Translations under genes and position numbers: made by a program
Notes under the pieces: generated by a model
What the model saw: only the letters and a program-made list of their open reading frames with translations
What the model was told of the DNA's origin: nothing
Databases searched by the model: none
Assembly (NCBI GenBank): GCA_910587145.1
Contig: CAJUMH010000004.1
Coordinates: 34,422-98,421, forward strand
Length of the DNA stretch: 64,000 nt
Direction of reading: 5' to 3'
Origin: an uncultured Ruthenibacterium sp.
GTDB taxonomy: Bacteria; Bacillota; Clostridia; Oscillospirales; Ruminococcaceae
Shown here: piece by piece, positions 26,582 through 35,028 of the stretch
Numbering within the stretch: the stretch's first letter is position 1
Layout of the letters: each line of letters opens with the position of its first letter

Positions 26582-27010
26582 AGACAACAACCTTTCGGCA
26601 CACCGCCACAGGATGAACGGGCATTTTATAAGCTCGGGCGGCGTTTGGCACACAGAGTGCCTGCGCCCGGCACGCCCCGCGGGATGCGGCGGGAGCCGCA
26701 TTTGCCGAAGCACCCGCCAAACGCGGCCCTGCATACGGGACGCGCAGGATCAAGGGGAATCCCTTTACGGCAGAAAAGGAAGGCAGGCCCGCTTTGGCTC
26801 GACGCTCCTTTATTAAATTTATTGTATCATATTTTGGCCGCCGCCGTAAAGCCCCGGCGCAGAGAACGCGTTCGTTTTGCCGAAAATCGTGCGCAAAAAA
26901 CAGCCGCAAAAAATCATCGGCCGAATGCCCTGCGGCGCTCGCGGTGCTGGCCGGGGCGGTGGCGCTGCGGCCGTATGGCGGGGCCTTTCTGCGCCGGGGC
27001 CGCAAACGCA
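26582..27010 (-). promoter_or_regulatory. upstream region of the MBOAT gene with promoter
   Basis: TTTACG (26845-26850) and TACAAT (26821-26826), 18 bases apart on the minus strand, make a moderate promoter and imply a leader of about 230 bases. In the rest of the stretch up to the terminator at 27011 nothing was recognised. Confidence 0.5.
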
Positions 27011-27054
27011 AAAACGCCGCCGGGAGCCCGCGAAGGGCACCGGCGGCGTTTTGC
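27011..27054. terminator. intrinsic terminator after the amidohydrolase gene
   Basis: A stem of AACGCCGCCGG-G-AGCCC with the matching GGGC...CCGGCGGCGTT (27013-27050) is flanked by A and T runs; on the minus strand TTTTTGCG follows, about 85 bases after the amidohydrolase stop. Confidence 0.88.
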
Positions 27055-27137
27055 GCTATCCGATCAAACAAACAGGCAAAAGGAATGCGCTTTACAGCTT
27101 TTTGCAATGTCCGCGCCCGCAGGTGCGTACCGGCCGC

Positions 27138-28301
27138 TTACGCGTTTGCGCCGGTGAGGTAATCGTAGGCCACCTGGCAGTGCAGCGCAACGCCCGTGCG
27201 GAAGCTGTCTTCGTCGAACACCACATGATCGCTGTGGTTGGGGAACTGTCCGCCCGCGCCCACCGTGGCGAACGCTGCCTTGGTAAGGGCTGTATATTCG
27301 GAAAAATCCTCGGCGCCCATCATCGGCTTCATTTCAACGATCAGCTTTTCGTTGTCGGCTACCTTTCTGGCGGCGCCCTTCACGATCTCCAGCATGTCGG
27401 CATCGTTCATCAGAACCTCTGTCACCATGTTGTATTCCACCTCGGCCTCGCAGCGGAAGGCCGCGGCCGTCTCTTTGGCGATGCGTGTCATTACCTCGGG
27501 CATTTTGTGATGGACGTCCACATCGTAGCTGCGGCCCGTGCCCTCCATAACGGCCTCGCCCGAAACGATGTTAAAGCGCGATCCGCTGACAAGCTTGCCA
27601 ACCGTTATCACCACCGGCTGCGTGGGCGGGAACTCGCGGCTCACCATGGTCTGCAGGTTCATGACGATGGCGGCAGCGGCAATGGTGGCGTCCACGGCGG
27701 TATCCGGCATGGCACCGTGCCCTGCTTTGCCCTTCACGGTGATCTTGAACATATCGGCGGCGCTGGCCGAGGCGCCCGGGCAATAGGCGATGCAGCCCAC
27801 GGGAGCCTGCCCCGCAATATGAATGCCGAAAATGAAATCGATGCCGTCCAGCGCGCCCTGCTTGATGACGGTTTTTGCGCCGCAGGCCAGCTCTTCGGCG
27901 GGCTGGAACAGCAGGCGCACGGTTCCGGGAAGCTCGTCCTTGATGCTGTTCAGAACTTTGGCCGCACCCAGCAGCATGGCGGCATGCGTATCGTGGCCGC
28001 ACGCGTGCATAAAGCCCTCGTTCTGCGATTGGAACGGAAGATCGGTTTTTTCGGTGATGCTCAGCGCGTCAATGTCGGCACGCAGCGCGATCGTCTTGCC
28101 CGGCTTGCCGCCCTCGATGGTGCCGATCAGGCCGGTGGGCTCGAAGCGGCGGTAGGGGATGCCCAGCTTATCCAGCTCCTCGGCAATGCGGTCGGTGGTG
28201 CGGAATTCCTGCATGCTGGCTTCGGGGTGCATATGCAGATCATGCCGGAAGGCGATGACCTCGTCGTTTACCTGCTTGGCAAGCTCTCTGAAATCCATCA
28301 T
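27138..28301 (-). CDS. M20-family amidohydrolase
   Basis: 387 residues of the M20D aminoacylase/carboxypeptidase group. FRHDLHMHPEAS at the start, ACGHDTHAAMLLGAA, LFQPAEE and a late MMGAEDFSEY carry the metal ligands and catalytic residues. Such enzymes remove acyl groups from N-acyl amino acids or related amides in the cytosol. Two adjacent ATGs (28301 and 28298) follow AAAGGATC; either may be used. The membrane carrier gene lies 146 bases upstream on the same strand, with a partial terminator between, suggesting uptake and cleavage of one substrate. Confidence 0.9.
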   Translation of the reverse strand: MMDFRELAKQVNDEVIAFRHDLHMHPEASMQEFRTTDRIAEELDKLGIPYRRFEPTGLIGTIEGGKPGKTIALRADIDALSITEKTDLPFQSQNEGFMHACGHDTHAAMLLGAAKVLNSIKDELPGTVRLLFQPAEELACGAKTVIKQGALDGIDFIFGIHIAGQAPVGCIAYCPGASASAADMFKITVKGKAGHGAMPDTAVDATIAAAAIVMNLQTMVSREFPPTQPVVITVGKLVSGSRFNIVSGEAVMEGTGRSYDVDVHHKMPEVMTRIAKETAAAFRCEAEVEYNMVTEVLMNDADMLEIVKGAARKVADNEKLIVEMKPMMGAEDFSEYTALTKAAFATVGAGGQFPNHSDHVVFDEDSFRTGVALHCQVAYDYLTGANA

Positions 28302-28331
28302 AAAGATCCTTTCTGTAACAGTGTTTGTTTT

Positions 28332-28395
28332 AAAAAAGCAAGCCGCCCTGCCGGGCCTGTCGGGCAAACCGGCAAAACCCGGCCAAGGCGGCTGC
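28332..28395 (-). terminator. imperfect hairpin terminator between carrier and amidohydrolase
   Basis: GCAGCCGCCTTGGCCGGG and CCCGGCAGGGCGGCTTGC form a long imperfect stem followed on the minus strand by TTTTTT. It probably allows part of the transcript through to the amidohydrolase. Confidence 0.65.
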
Positions 28396-28447
28396 CTGAA
28401 AAACCTTTTAAGGCCTTTCCCGCCCTGCGGGAAGAAGAAAAGATTTC

Positions 28448-29635
28448 TTACCGGATATAGTTCACCAGCACGCCCGCAATAATGACGGAAACAATGGTAA
28501 CGCACACAAAGCTGCCCACCAGCATCGGCGGCATCAGCTCGGAAGAAACGGCTGCACGCTCTTCGGGATCGCCGGTGTTGATGTCGAGCGCCTCGTTGAC
28601 GAGGATCACATTAATGGGGAAGCCCAAAAATGCGTTCAGGATGATCGCATAGCTTATCCAGAAGCTTCTTTTAAAGATCTTGGACGCGGCAAAGGCCATT
28701 GCCGCCATGCCGGCGGCGGACATTACCACAAGCGCGCCCGATACGCCGAACGCCGAAAGGATGGTGTTCATATCGTTGCCCGCGAGGCCGCCGAACAGAT
28801 AGAGCATGATGATGGTGATGCAAAGCCCGTAGGCGTTTGCCTTGGTGAGGCAATCGGTTTCGAGGAAGCCCAGCTCATGCGCCAGGAAGCCCAGCAGCAT
28901 GGCCCACACGTACATCGAAATGCTGAAGCCGATCGCGGCAGTGGCAAGCTGCAGCAGATAGGCGACAACGGCAATGAGGCCGAGCTTGAGCAAAATCAGG
29001 TTGGTGCTGCTGGCCTTCTGTGCCTTGCCGGCGTTTGCGTCCTGCGCGGCAGGCGCCTTGAGCGTGCCGTTTTTATACGCGGCGCAAAGCGCCTGCGCCT
29101 CTTTACGCAGGCACAGCGCGGTGAGCGGGTAGCCGATGATGCCCTGCAGCGCCATGCACACAATGGCGATGACAAGCGCCTGCTGGTTGCCGGCGGCCTC
29201 TGCCGCGGTGCGCACCATGGCGGTGGCGATGGCGGCGCCGGTAAGCGGCGGCGCGGCGGCTACGGCGTTGTTCCAGCCGAAGACGGCAGCGCCGATGGTG
29301 AGGCAGATGGCGATGATGGCCACGATGCCCATCAGAGCGATTAAAACGGTGCGCCACTGGGCGGCCATTTCTTTCCGGTTGATCAGCGTGCCCAGATTCG
29401 CCACAAGAAGCGCGGACACCAGCGCAAAGAGCACTGCCGTGATGCCCACCGCCTCTACGATGTTCGGCGGAAATACGCCCGTCCAGAACAATGCAACGAG
29501 CAGAAGCGTTACCAAAAGCGCCATCGGGACAAAGCCCTTTGTCAGCTTGGCCACTGCCTCGCCTGCCACCAGTACGGCCAGCAGCGCCGACAACGCACCG
29601 TAGGGTGTTTGCAGCAGCCCTTGAATGAATTCCAT
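28448..29635 (-). CDS. polytopic membrane carrier, family not recognised
   Basis: 395 residues, about ten to eleven hydrophobic segments evenly spread, with a polar loop near residues 190-215 (LRKEAQALCAAYKNG). The C-terminal half has FGVSGALVVMSAAGMAAMAFA and a conserved-looking FLGFPINVILVNEALD. It resembles secondary carriers for anions or amino acids in general layout, but I could not place it in a named family. GGGAGGAATG precedes the ATG at 29635. Its neighbour is an M20 amidohydrolase, so import of an N-acylated amino acid or peptide is a reasonable inference. Confidence 0.75.
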   Translation of the reverse strand: MEFIQGLLQTPYGALSALLAVLVAGEAVAKLTKGFVPMALLVTLLLVALFWTGVFPPNIVEAVGITAVLFALVSALLVANLGTLINRKEMAAQWRTVLIALMGIVAIIAICLTIGAAVFGWNNAVAAAPPLTGAAIATAMVRTAAEAAGNQQALVIAIVCMALQGIIGYPLTALCLRKEAQALCAAYKNGTLKAPAAQDANAGKAQKASSTNLILLKLGLIAVVAYLLQLATAAIGFSISMYVWAMLLGFLAHELGFLETDCLTKANAYGLCITIIMLYLFGGLAGNDMNTILSAFGVSGALVVMSAAGMAAMAFAASKIFKRSFWISYAIILNAFLGFPINVILVNEALDINTGDPEERAAVSSELMPPMLVGSFVCVTIVSVIIAGVLVNYIR

Positions 29636-29727
29636 TTTTACATTCCTCCCTCTTACAGAAAGCCCCGAGCCGGCCGTCGGCCGATGCAAAGCTCCCCCTT
29701 GCTGCGCCCGGATGGACGCCGTGAGCG

Positions 29728-29788
29728 CTTTATCACCAAAAAGCGATAAAGTATTGTTTTATTATAGCACTCTTTTCGCATAAAACAA
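29728..29788 (-). promoter_or_regulatory. promoter and inverted-repeat operator of the carrier gene
   Basis: TTGTTT (29783-29788) and TATAAT (29761-29766), 16 bases apart on the minus strand. Ten bases after the -10 box lies a perfect inverted repeat CTTTATC-N10-GATAAAG (29728-29751), positioned as a repressor site. Confidence 0.65.
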
Positions 29789-29906
29789 ACCTTTTTGTGA
29801 CGGAAAATGAATAACTTGGCACAAAAGAGAGAGGCGGTGCAAACTGTGCGAAAATTTTAGCAAAATCGACAATTTTTTCGTGTGCCGCTCTGCGGGGGAG
29901 GGGGAT

Positions 29907-29935
29907 TTGAAAAAAAACGCGGAATGTGTTATACT
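29907..29935 (+). promoter_or_regulatory. promoter of the small membrane protein gene
   Basis: TTGAAA (29907-29912) and TATACT (29930-29935), 17 bases apart. The leader of about 210 bases contains a hairpin ATATCCC-TTGGCA-GGGATAT (29941-29961) and a direct repeat. Confidence 0.78.
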
Positions 29936-30045
29936 ATGGCAAATATCCCTTGGCAGGGATATCGGAAAAGCGGAAAAATTTGGAGGATCGCGCAGGAACG
30001 CGCGCAAAATACAAAAAAACAAACCGCGCGGCAAAAAAGGGCGGC

Positions 30046-30077
30046 GGGATCAGAAAACGAAGGGATCAGAAAACGAA
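30046..30077. repeat. tandem 16 bp direct repeat
   Basis: GGGATCAGAAAACGAA occurs twice in a row in the leader of the small membrane protein gene. Confidence 0.9.
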
Positions 30078-30150
30078 ACGTCTTAAAACCTGCCTTGCGG
30101 CGCGGTCTCGCTTTCTGATGAAACCGTCTGTAAAAGGGGAGAGGCAAACC

Positions 30151-30633
30151 ATGCAAATGACACGAAAAACCTTCTATGGGCTGGGCGTTGTCTCGTCGGC
30201 GCTCAATCTTCTGGGCGGCGTGCTGCTCATTTTCGGTATCCGGCTGTCGCTGCTGTTCAGTTTTGCTACTGTCGGCGCGGGTGCGATGATGCTGCTGGTT
30301 GCCACAACGCTGCAGGAGGATGCGGCCGCGCGCCGCCTGTGCCTTGCCGGCGTGCTGCTGACGGCGCTCGGCCTTGCGCCGGGCGCGCTGGGCGCCGTTG
30401 CGGGGGCGGCGGCATGGCCGGTGTTCGCGTGGCGGTATTTCAAAGCATCTGCGCAGGAAAGCCTGCTGCACCGGTGCGCGTTTCTGGTGTTCGTCTGCGG
30501 GGTGGTGCTGCTTGTCGGCAGCTTTTTGCCCGTGCCGCAAATGTTGGCTGCGTGCATCATCGTTGCTGTAGCCGCCGCGCAGGGGCTTTTTGCCTGGCTG
30601 CTGCAGCGCGGCGAGCCCGGGCAGGCCGCGTAG
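30151..30633 (+). CDS. small integral membrane protein, unknown
   Basis: 160 residues with five predicted membrane helices and almost no loops; a short polar loop (ATTLQEDAAARR) lies near residue 57 and another (WRYFKASAQESLLHR) near 100. No family was recognised. AAAGGGGAGAGG precedes the ATG at 30151; longer in-frame starts upstream lie in the promoter and leader. The GHL10 lipoprotein gene follows after 179 bases on the same strand, so they may share a transcript. Confidence 0.7.
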   Translation: MQMTRKTFYGLGVVSSALNLLGGVLLIFGIRLSLLFSFATVGAGAMMLLVATTLQEDAAARRLCLAGVLLTALGLAPGALGAVAGAAAWPVFAWRYFKASAQESLLHRCAFLVFVCGVVLLVGSFLPVPQMLAACIIVAVAAAQGLFAWLLQRGEPGQAA

Positions 30634-30812
30634 CGGCCGGGCGGCCGGCAGGGCAAAGCGCGTGCCGGCATGTTCTGCCCGGCCCGCGCATAAGCTTGCA
30701 AAAGGGCCTGTCCGCGCAGCGGACGGCAGCGCCCCGCCGCAGAAAAAATTTGCGCTTGTTCCGTGCATCCGCGCCGGTTTCGGACGGCCTGGCAAAGGGG
30801 AAAGGATGTTTT

Positions 30813-32108
30813 ATGAAAACTGTTTATAAGATGATCGCCGGGGCGCTGTGCCTGTGTCTGCTGGCCGCGTGCACCGGCGGGCAAAGCTCCGGCCTGCCAA
30901 ATGGCAGCGCCCCGCCGCAGGATTTTACCGGCTTGCCCGAGGGGATGCGGCCGGGCAGTGCGCCGCAGGGCGAGCCGGACGCGATGGGCTCGCCGCTGCC
31001 CTACCGCGCCATGTGGATCAGCTATCTGGAATGGCCGCTGCTGGATACCACCGGTGCCGAGGCGTTCACCGCCTCGGTTTGCACAGCGCTTGACAACTGC
31101 GTTTCGGCGGGGCTGAACACCGTTATCGTGCAGGTGCGCCCGTTCAGCGACGCCATCTATCCCAGCCGGATCTACCCGTGGAGCCATGTGATTACCGGCA
31201 CGCAGGGACAATCGCCGGGCTTTGATCCGCTGGCGATCTTCATCGAGCAGGCGCACGCGCGCGGCCTTTTGCTCGAGGCGTGGATCAATCCCTACCGAGT
31301 GCGGCTGAACGGCAGCACGCTGGACAACGCGCTGGCGGCGGAAAACCCCGCCGTGCTGCATCCCGATTGGGTGCGCGAGACGGAAAACGGCCTGTTCTAC
31401 GATCCCTCGCTGCCGGAGGTTCAGGAAATGGTGGCGCAGGGTGTGGTCGAGATCCTGCGCAATTACAAGGTGGACGGCATTCAGTTCGACGATTACTTTT
31501 ACCCCACCATGGACGAAGACTTTGACGCCGAGCGCTTTGCACAATACGGCGCGGGGCAGACGCTTGCCGAATGGCGGCGCGCCAACGTGAACGCACTGGT
31601 GAAAAAGGTGTACGAAACCATCAAGGCGGAGGATCCCGCGGTCGTATTCGGCATCAGCCCGCAGGGGAACAACGACAACAACTATACACAGCAGTATTCC
31701 GATGTTGGGCTGTGGCTTTCCATGCCGGGCTATGTGGATTACATCATGCCGCAGGTATACTGGGGCTTCGATTACACCACGCAGAACGGCTCGCAGCGCT
31801 ATGCGTTCGGCAATATCATTGATGAATGGCTCGCCATGCCGCGCGACGCCTCGGTTTCGCTGGCCTTTGGGCTGGGTGCGTACCGCATTGGCGCGGGCGA
31901 CGGTTCCGTGGCCGAGAGCGCGGAGTGGCAGAGCGGCCGCAATCTGGCCGATATGGTTCGACTGCTGGCCGCCCGCGGGGCGGACGGCTACGCGCTGTAC
32001 CGCTACGAGCAGATGTTCTGCTCCCGCGAATATGCAGAGCTTGCCGCGGCCGAATGCGCCGCCCTTGCCGAGGCAAACGGAAAGCCCGGCCTTTCTTCCG
32101 GGCAGTAA
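30813..32108 (+). CDS. GHL10-family glycoside-hydrolase-like lipoprotein
   Basis: 431 residues. A type II signal peptide ends in the lipobox LLAAC, giving a lipid-anchored surface protein. After a Pro/Gly-rich linker the GHL10 (DUF187) barrel starts with YRAMWISYLEW and includes IVQVRPFSDAIYPS, WINPYRV, VDGIQFDDYFYP and GISPQGNNDN. Family members such as DigH cleave denuded peptidoglycan glycan strands, so cell wall turnover is the likely role. AAAGGATGTTTT precedes the ATG at 30813. The domain is complete. Confidence 0.88.
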   Translation: MKTVYKMIAGALCLCLLAACTGGQSSGLPNGSAPPQDFTGLPEGMRPGSAPQGEPDAMGSPLPYRAMWISYLEWPLLDTTGAEAFTASVCTALDNCVSAGLNTVIVQVRPFSDAIYPSRIYPWSHVITGTQGQSPGFDPLAIFIEQAHARGLLLEAWINPYRVRLNGSTLDNALAAENPAVLHPDWVRETENGLFYDPSLPEVQEMVAQGVVEILRNYKVDGIQFDDYFYPTMDEDFDAERFAQYGAGQTLAEWRRANVNALVKKVYETIKAEDPAVVFGISPQGNNDNNYTQQYSDVGLWLSMPGYVDYIMPQVYWGFDYTTQNGSQRYAFGNIIDEWLAMPRDASVSLAFGLGAYRIGAGDGSVAESAEWQSGRNLADMVRLLAARGADGYALYRYEQMFCSREYAELAAAECAALAEANGKPGLSSGQ

Positions 32109-32140
32109 AACCAAAACGCAAAGCGCCCGCAAAGGCGCGC

Positions 32141-32176
32141 AAAAAAAACAAACGGCCCCCAACAGGGGCCGTTTGT
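32141..32176 (-). terminator. intrinsic terminator, minus strand
   Basis: ACAAACGGCCCC and GGGGCCGTTTGT pair around a short loop; eight T residues follow on the minus strand. It ends the metallo-hydrolase transcript and may also stop the opposite GHL10 transcript. Confidence 0.88.
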
Positions 32177-32208
32177 GCAAAAGCTTCTTTTGAAGCACTT
32201 TGGTTTGG

Positions 32209-32275
32209 CTTAAAGCAGGCTTTTGCGATTGCTTAAAGCGGGCCTTTGCGATTGCTTAAAACAGGCTTCTGTGCC
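32209..32275. repeat. three tandem copies of a 23 bp repeat at a gene end
   Basis: GCTTAAAGCAGGCTTTTGCGATT is repeated at 32209, 32232 and, diverged, 32255. The third copy contains the stop codon and last codons of the metallo-hydrolase gene, so the repeat seems to have grown outward from the gene end. Confidence 0.82.
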
Positions 32276-32912
32276 ATTCGCGGCAGGGAATGCCCGCCGT
32301 CTCCAGTGCGGCGCAGAGCCTTGCGCCGTTGCCTTTGGTATCGCCCATGCTGCCATAGTGGTAGGGCACCACAAGGCCGGGGCATACATCCATTGCGCGC
32401 ACCTGGGCGGGCACGCGCGTTTCGTATGCGGGCATGTTCCAGATGCCGTCGCACACCACAAACAGAACGTCGCAGCGCACGTTATCGGCCAAAACGTCCG
32501 TATCGCCCGAAACGTAATACCGAAAGCCCGCAAATTCCACCACAACGCCAAAGCCAAAGCTGACAGGGTGGTTTTTGTTTTCGGCGGGCACGGGCTTCAG
32601 CGCCGCCCCGCACTCAAAGCCGAGGCGCGGCGATTCATAGCTGAGCACACTGATATAATCGTCGTCCACGCCGAAATCCTTTGTCAGCAGACGCGCGACC
32701 TCGGCCGTGGTGGCATAGCAGGTATCGTCTTTGCGCACTTTTTGAAGATCCTCAGGGGAATAGTGGTCGGAGTGGCTGTGCGTGATGACGATCAGGTCGG
32801 CGCCGGGCGCATCGTCGGGCACGCCGAACGGATCGACGTAAACAACGGTATCCTCGTGCTCGAAGCAAATGCAGCCGTGGTTGATAAATCGGACAGTTCC
32901 CAGGGGATCCAT
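32256..32912 (-). CDS. UlaG-like metallo-beta-lactamase-fold hydrolase
   Basis: 218 residues of the metallo-beta-lactamase fold, short UlaG/YtkL-like type. THSHSDHYSPEDL gives the HxHxDH metal motif (residues 46-51 region), VSGDTDV the central Asp, and VVPYHYGSMGDT a late His. No signal peptide. Family members hydrolyse lactones or phosphodiesters; the substrate is open. A very good promoter (33097-33125) lies about 190 bases upstream. Confidence 0.86.
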   Translation of the reverse strand: MDPLGTVRFINHGCICFEHEDTVVYVDPFGVPDDAPGADLIVITHSHSDHYSPEDLQKVRKDDTCYATTAEVARLLTKDFGVDDDYISVLSYESPRLGFECGAALKPVPAENKNHPVSFGFGVVVEFAGFRYYVSGDTDVLADNVRCDVLFVVCDGIWNMPAYETRVPAQVRAMDVCPGLVVPYHYGSMGDTKGNGARLCAALETAGIPCREWHRSLF

Positions 32913-33096
32913 ACTACAACTCCTCTGTTCGCAGAGGGCCGGCAGCGCTTGCGCAAAGCGCCGGCGCCCTCTGAATGTTTATTTTCGCGGGTTTACCGCA
33001 TACTATTTGTATTCCCGATTTTCCGAAAGGATCCCCGCCCCGCCGAAAGGCGGCCCGGGCGGCGGATCCGCACGCATGCGGAACGCGCTTTTCTCT

Positions 33097-33125
33097 ATTG
33101 TAGCGCGTTTCGGGCAAAATGTCAA
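33097..33125 (-). promoter_or_regulatory. promoter of the metallo-hydrolase gene
   Basis: TTGACA (33120-33125) and TACAAT (33097-33102), 17 bases apart on the minus strand. It abuts the ribosome site of the divergent lipoprotein gene, so the two could interfere. Confidence 0.85.
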
Positions 33126-33142
33126 AACCGGAGGAATACAAG

Positions 33143-33763
33143 ATGAAAATTTGGAGAAGGACGTTTGCCTGCCTGCTCGCCATGCTTGTGCCGTGCCTGC
33201 TGTTTGCGGGCTGCGGGCAGCGCGCGCTTACACCGATTGCCGAAGAAAACGCCGCCCGGCAGCCCGCCCATGCCGCCGCATGCGAGGAGCCGGCGCTGCC
33301 GCTTGCGCTCTGTGGCCCGCAGACGGACGGCGCGGTGAACACACTGCTGGAAAACGGCGTGCTGGCGGGCGTGTTTACTACGATAAGCTCCTGCCGCACC
33401 CGCGATTTCTGCACATCGGGCAGCATCACCGTGCGCGTTCAGGCGGCGCTGAACGACGACGCGCCCCCGGCGGACGGAAAGCTGGCACTGTGGCTGCTGA
33501 CAGAAAACGGCGCGCGCTACCTGCAAACCGTTTCGTTCTCCTGCGACGGCAGTGCGCAGGGCTGGACCTTCGACGGCCTGGACACCGCCGCGCAGTACCG
33601 TCTGGTGTTCAGCTATACGGAATCCGCCTCGCGGCGTATGTCCGGCGCGTTCACGGTGGACGGCGTAACACAGGAGATCATTGAGGAGCTGCCGGAGGAA
33701 GACGCGGTGGCCGTGGATGCGCCGCCCGACGCTCCGCAGCCGGTGGAGGACGAAGCCGAATAG
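33143..33763 (+). CDS. uncharacterised lipoprotein
   Basis: 206 residues: a type II signal peptide with lipobox FAGC (Cys24), a soluble domain with eight or so predicted strands (GSITVRVQAALN, LALWLLTENGARYLQTVSF, QYRLVFSYTE), and an acidic tail (EELPEEDAVAVDAPPD). No family was recognised; the strand pattern suggests a small beta-sandwich. GGAGGAATACAAG precedes the ATG at 33143. The DUF308 membrane gene follows after 68 bases. Confidence 0.78.
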   Translation: MKIWRRTFACLLAMLVPCLLFAGCGQRALTPIAEENAARQPAHAAACEEPALPLALCGPQTDGAVNTLLENGVLAGVFTTISSCRTRDFCTSGSITVRVQAALNDDAPPADGKLALWLLTENGARYLQTVSFSCDGSAQGWTFDGLDTAAQYRLVFSYTESASRRMSGAFTVDGVTQEIIEELPEEDAVAVDAPPDAPQPVEDEAE

Positions 33764-33831
33764 CGCTTTTGCCTTTCTGAGAGCGGCGGCGGGAGGGACC
33801 GGAGGCTTACGCAAAAAGGGGATATGCGGTT

Positions 33832-34389
33832 ATGATCGAGGATTTTAAGCAAATGAAATGGCTGCCGCTGACGGCGGGTGCGCTGCTGTGCGCGCTGGGG
33901 CTGCTGGCAATGCTTTGGCCGGCCGGCGTGGTAAAAATTCTGCCCGTGTGCATCGGCGCGGCAATTCTGACGCTGGGCGTCTGCGAGCTTGCCGCCGGGA
34001 TTGCGGCAGGCCGCACGCAGCCGCGTGCCGTATCCGGCATGCAGCGCCTGCGCGGCGGCGTGAACCTTGCGGTGGGCCTTGTGCTTTTGCTAAGGCGCAC
34101 GCTTTCGCTGGTTTTTATCGCGGTAACGCTGGGCGTGTGGTCGATCCTGTTCGGCCTGCTGCGCCTGCGGGACGCGCTGCGCCGCCGCGCCGCATGCCGG
34201 CCATGGGGCGGCTGCGCGGCAGACGCGGTGGCAAAGGTGATTATCGGAGCGGGCATGCTGGCCAGCCCGCTCGCCAGTATGGCGCTGTGGACGGCTTTTC
34301 TCGGCGCGTTTTTTCTGTTTGCGGGCGCCTCGGTAATCTATTCCGCCCTGTACTTAGACCGCCTGCCCCACGATTTTGGGGATTTTTGA
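33832..34389 (+). CDS. DUF308/HdeD-like membrane protein
   Basis: 185 residues with six predicted helices in three pairs, each pair separated by short basic or glycine-rich turns (AGRTQPRAVSGMQRLRGGVN, LRRRAACRPWGGC). This layout and the ALLCALGLLAMLWPAGVVKILPV opening match DUF308 proteins, relatives of HdeD. Function unknown, sometimes linked to acid stress. AAAGGGG lies a little far from the ATG. A large terminator hairpin follows. Confidence 0.75.
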   Translation: MIEDFKQMKWLPLTAGALLCALGLLAMLWPAGVVKILPVCIGAAILTLGVCELAAGIAAGRTQPRAVSGMQRLRGGVNLAVGLVLLLRRTLSLVFIAVTLGVWSILFGLLRLRDALRRRAACRPWGGCAADAVAKVIIGAGMLASPLASMALWTAFLGAFFLFAGASVIYSALYLDRLPHDFGDF

Positions 34390-34441
34390 TCCGTTTTGCC
34401 TGCGAGGACAGGAACAGCAGGCGGACGGCATCGCCAGAAAA

Positions 34442-34508
34442 CCGCAAAGGCGGGGCGCGCTGCAAAAGGGGATCTTGCAGCGCGCCCTGCCTTTGCGGCT
34501 TTCTTTAC
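34442..34508 (+). terminator. large hairpin terminator
   Basis: CCGCAAAGGC and CGGGGCGCGCTGC pair with their complements (34442-34498) around AAAAGGGGATCTT, followed by TTTCTTTACT. It ends the lipoprotein-DUF308 unit. Confidence 0.82.
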
Positions 34509-34617
34509 TATTATACGCAAAAGCAGAAAGGATGTCGGGCCCCGGCCGGGGCAGCAGCATGAAAAAAGCACCCAAGAGGACGCTGTGCCCCTCCCGGCTT
34601 TGCGGACAGAAAAAGAC

Positions 34618-34649
34618 GAAAAAAAGCAGCCGTCACGGCTGCTTTTTTT
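34618..34649 (-). terminator. terminator overlapping the end of the DUF2304 gene
   Basis: AAAAAAAGCAGCC and GGCTGCTTTTTTT pair around the TGA stop of the DUF2304 gene. It ends the leftward surface-glycan operon and is symmetrical enough to work both ways. Confidence 0.9.
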
Positions 34650-35028
34650 GCAAAAGGCCGTCGAGCGCAGCTTCCAGACGGCGCACGCGCTCTTCCAGCA
34701 GCGCGCTCCTTTGCGCGAGACGCGTGATCTTCTGGGCGAACTGCGATACGGCGCTGGAAAGGCTGATGAGCAGCATCAGCATAAACGCGCCCGCGAGCAG
34801 AAATACGGTGTTGGAGGCAACGGTCATGCCCAGAAGGTCTGTCAGAACCAGCACCACGTAGGGGAACAGGGAGCAAACGATCAGCACACCGGCCGAAAAC
34901 AGCCAGATGATGGCGTATTTTACCGTGAGCCGGCGCTTTTTTAAGAGAAAAAGAATAAAGAGAAGATAGCCCGCCGAGCCGAAAAGCAGGATCGCTCGGA
35001 TCACCGGGCTGAAGCTGCTCCAGTTCAT
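34633..35028 (-). CDS. DUF2304 membrane protein of the glycan operon
   Basis: 131 residues: two or three membrane helices (AILLFGSAGYLLFILFLL, YAIIWLFSAGVLIVCSLF, VFLLAGAFMLMLLISLS) and a C-terminal coiled coil (LAQRSALLEERVRRLEAAL). DUF2304 proteins are regularly coded beside GT2 polyprenyl-phosphate glycosyltransferases and may act with them. The ATG overlaps the stop of the GT2 gene by four bases, which implies translational coupling. Last gene of the operon; its stop lies in the terminator loop. Confidence 0.86.
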   Translation of the reverse strand: MNWSSFSPVIRAILLFGSAGYLLFILFLLKKRRLTVKYAIIWLFSAGVLIVCSLFPYVVLVLTDLLGMTVASNTVFLLAGAFMLMLLISLSSAVSQFAQKITRLAQRSALLEERVRRLEAALDGLLQKKQP

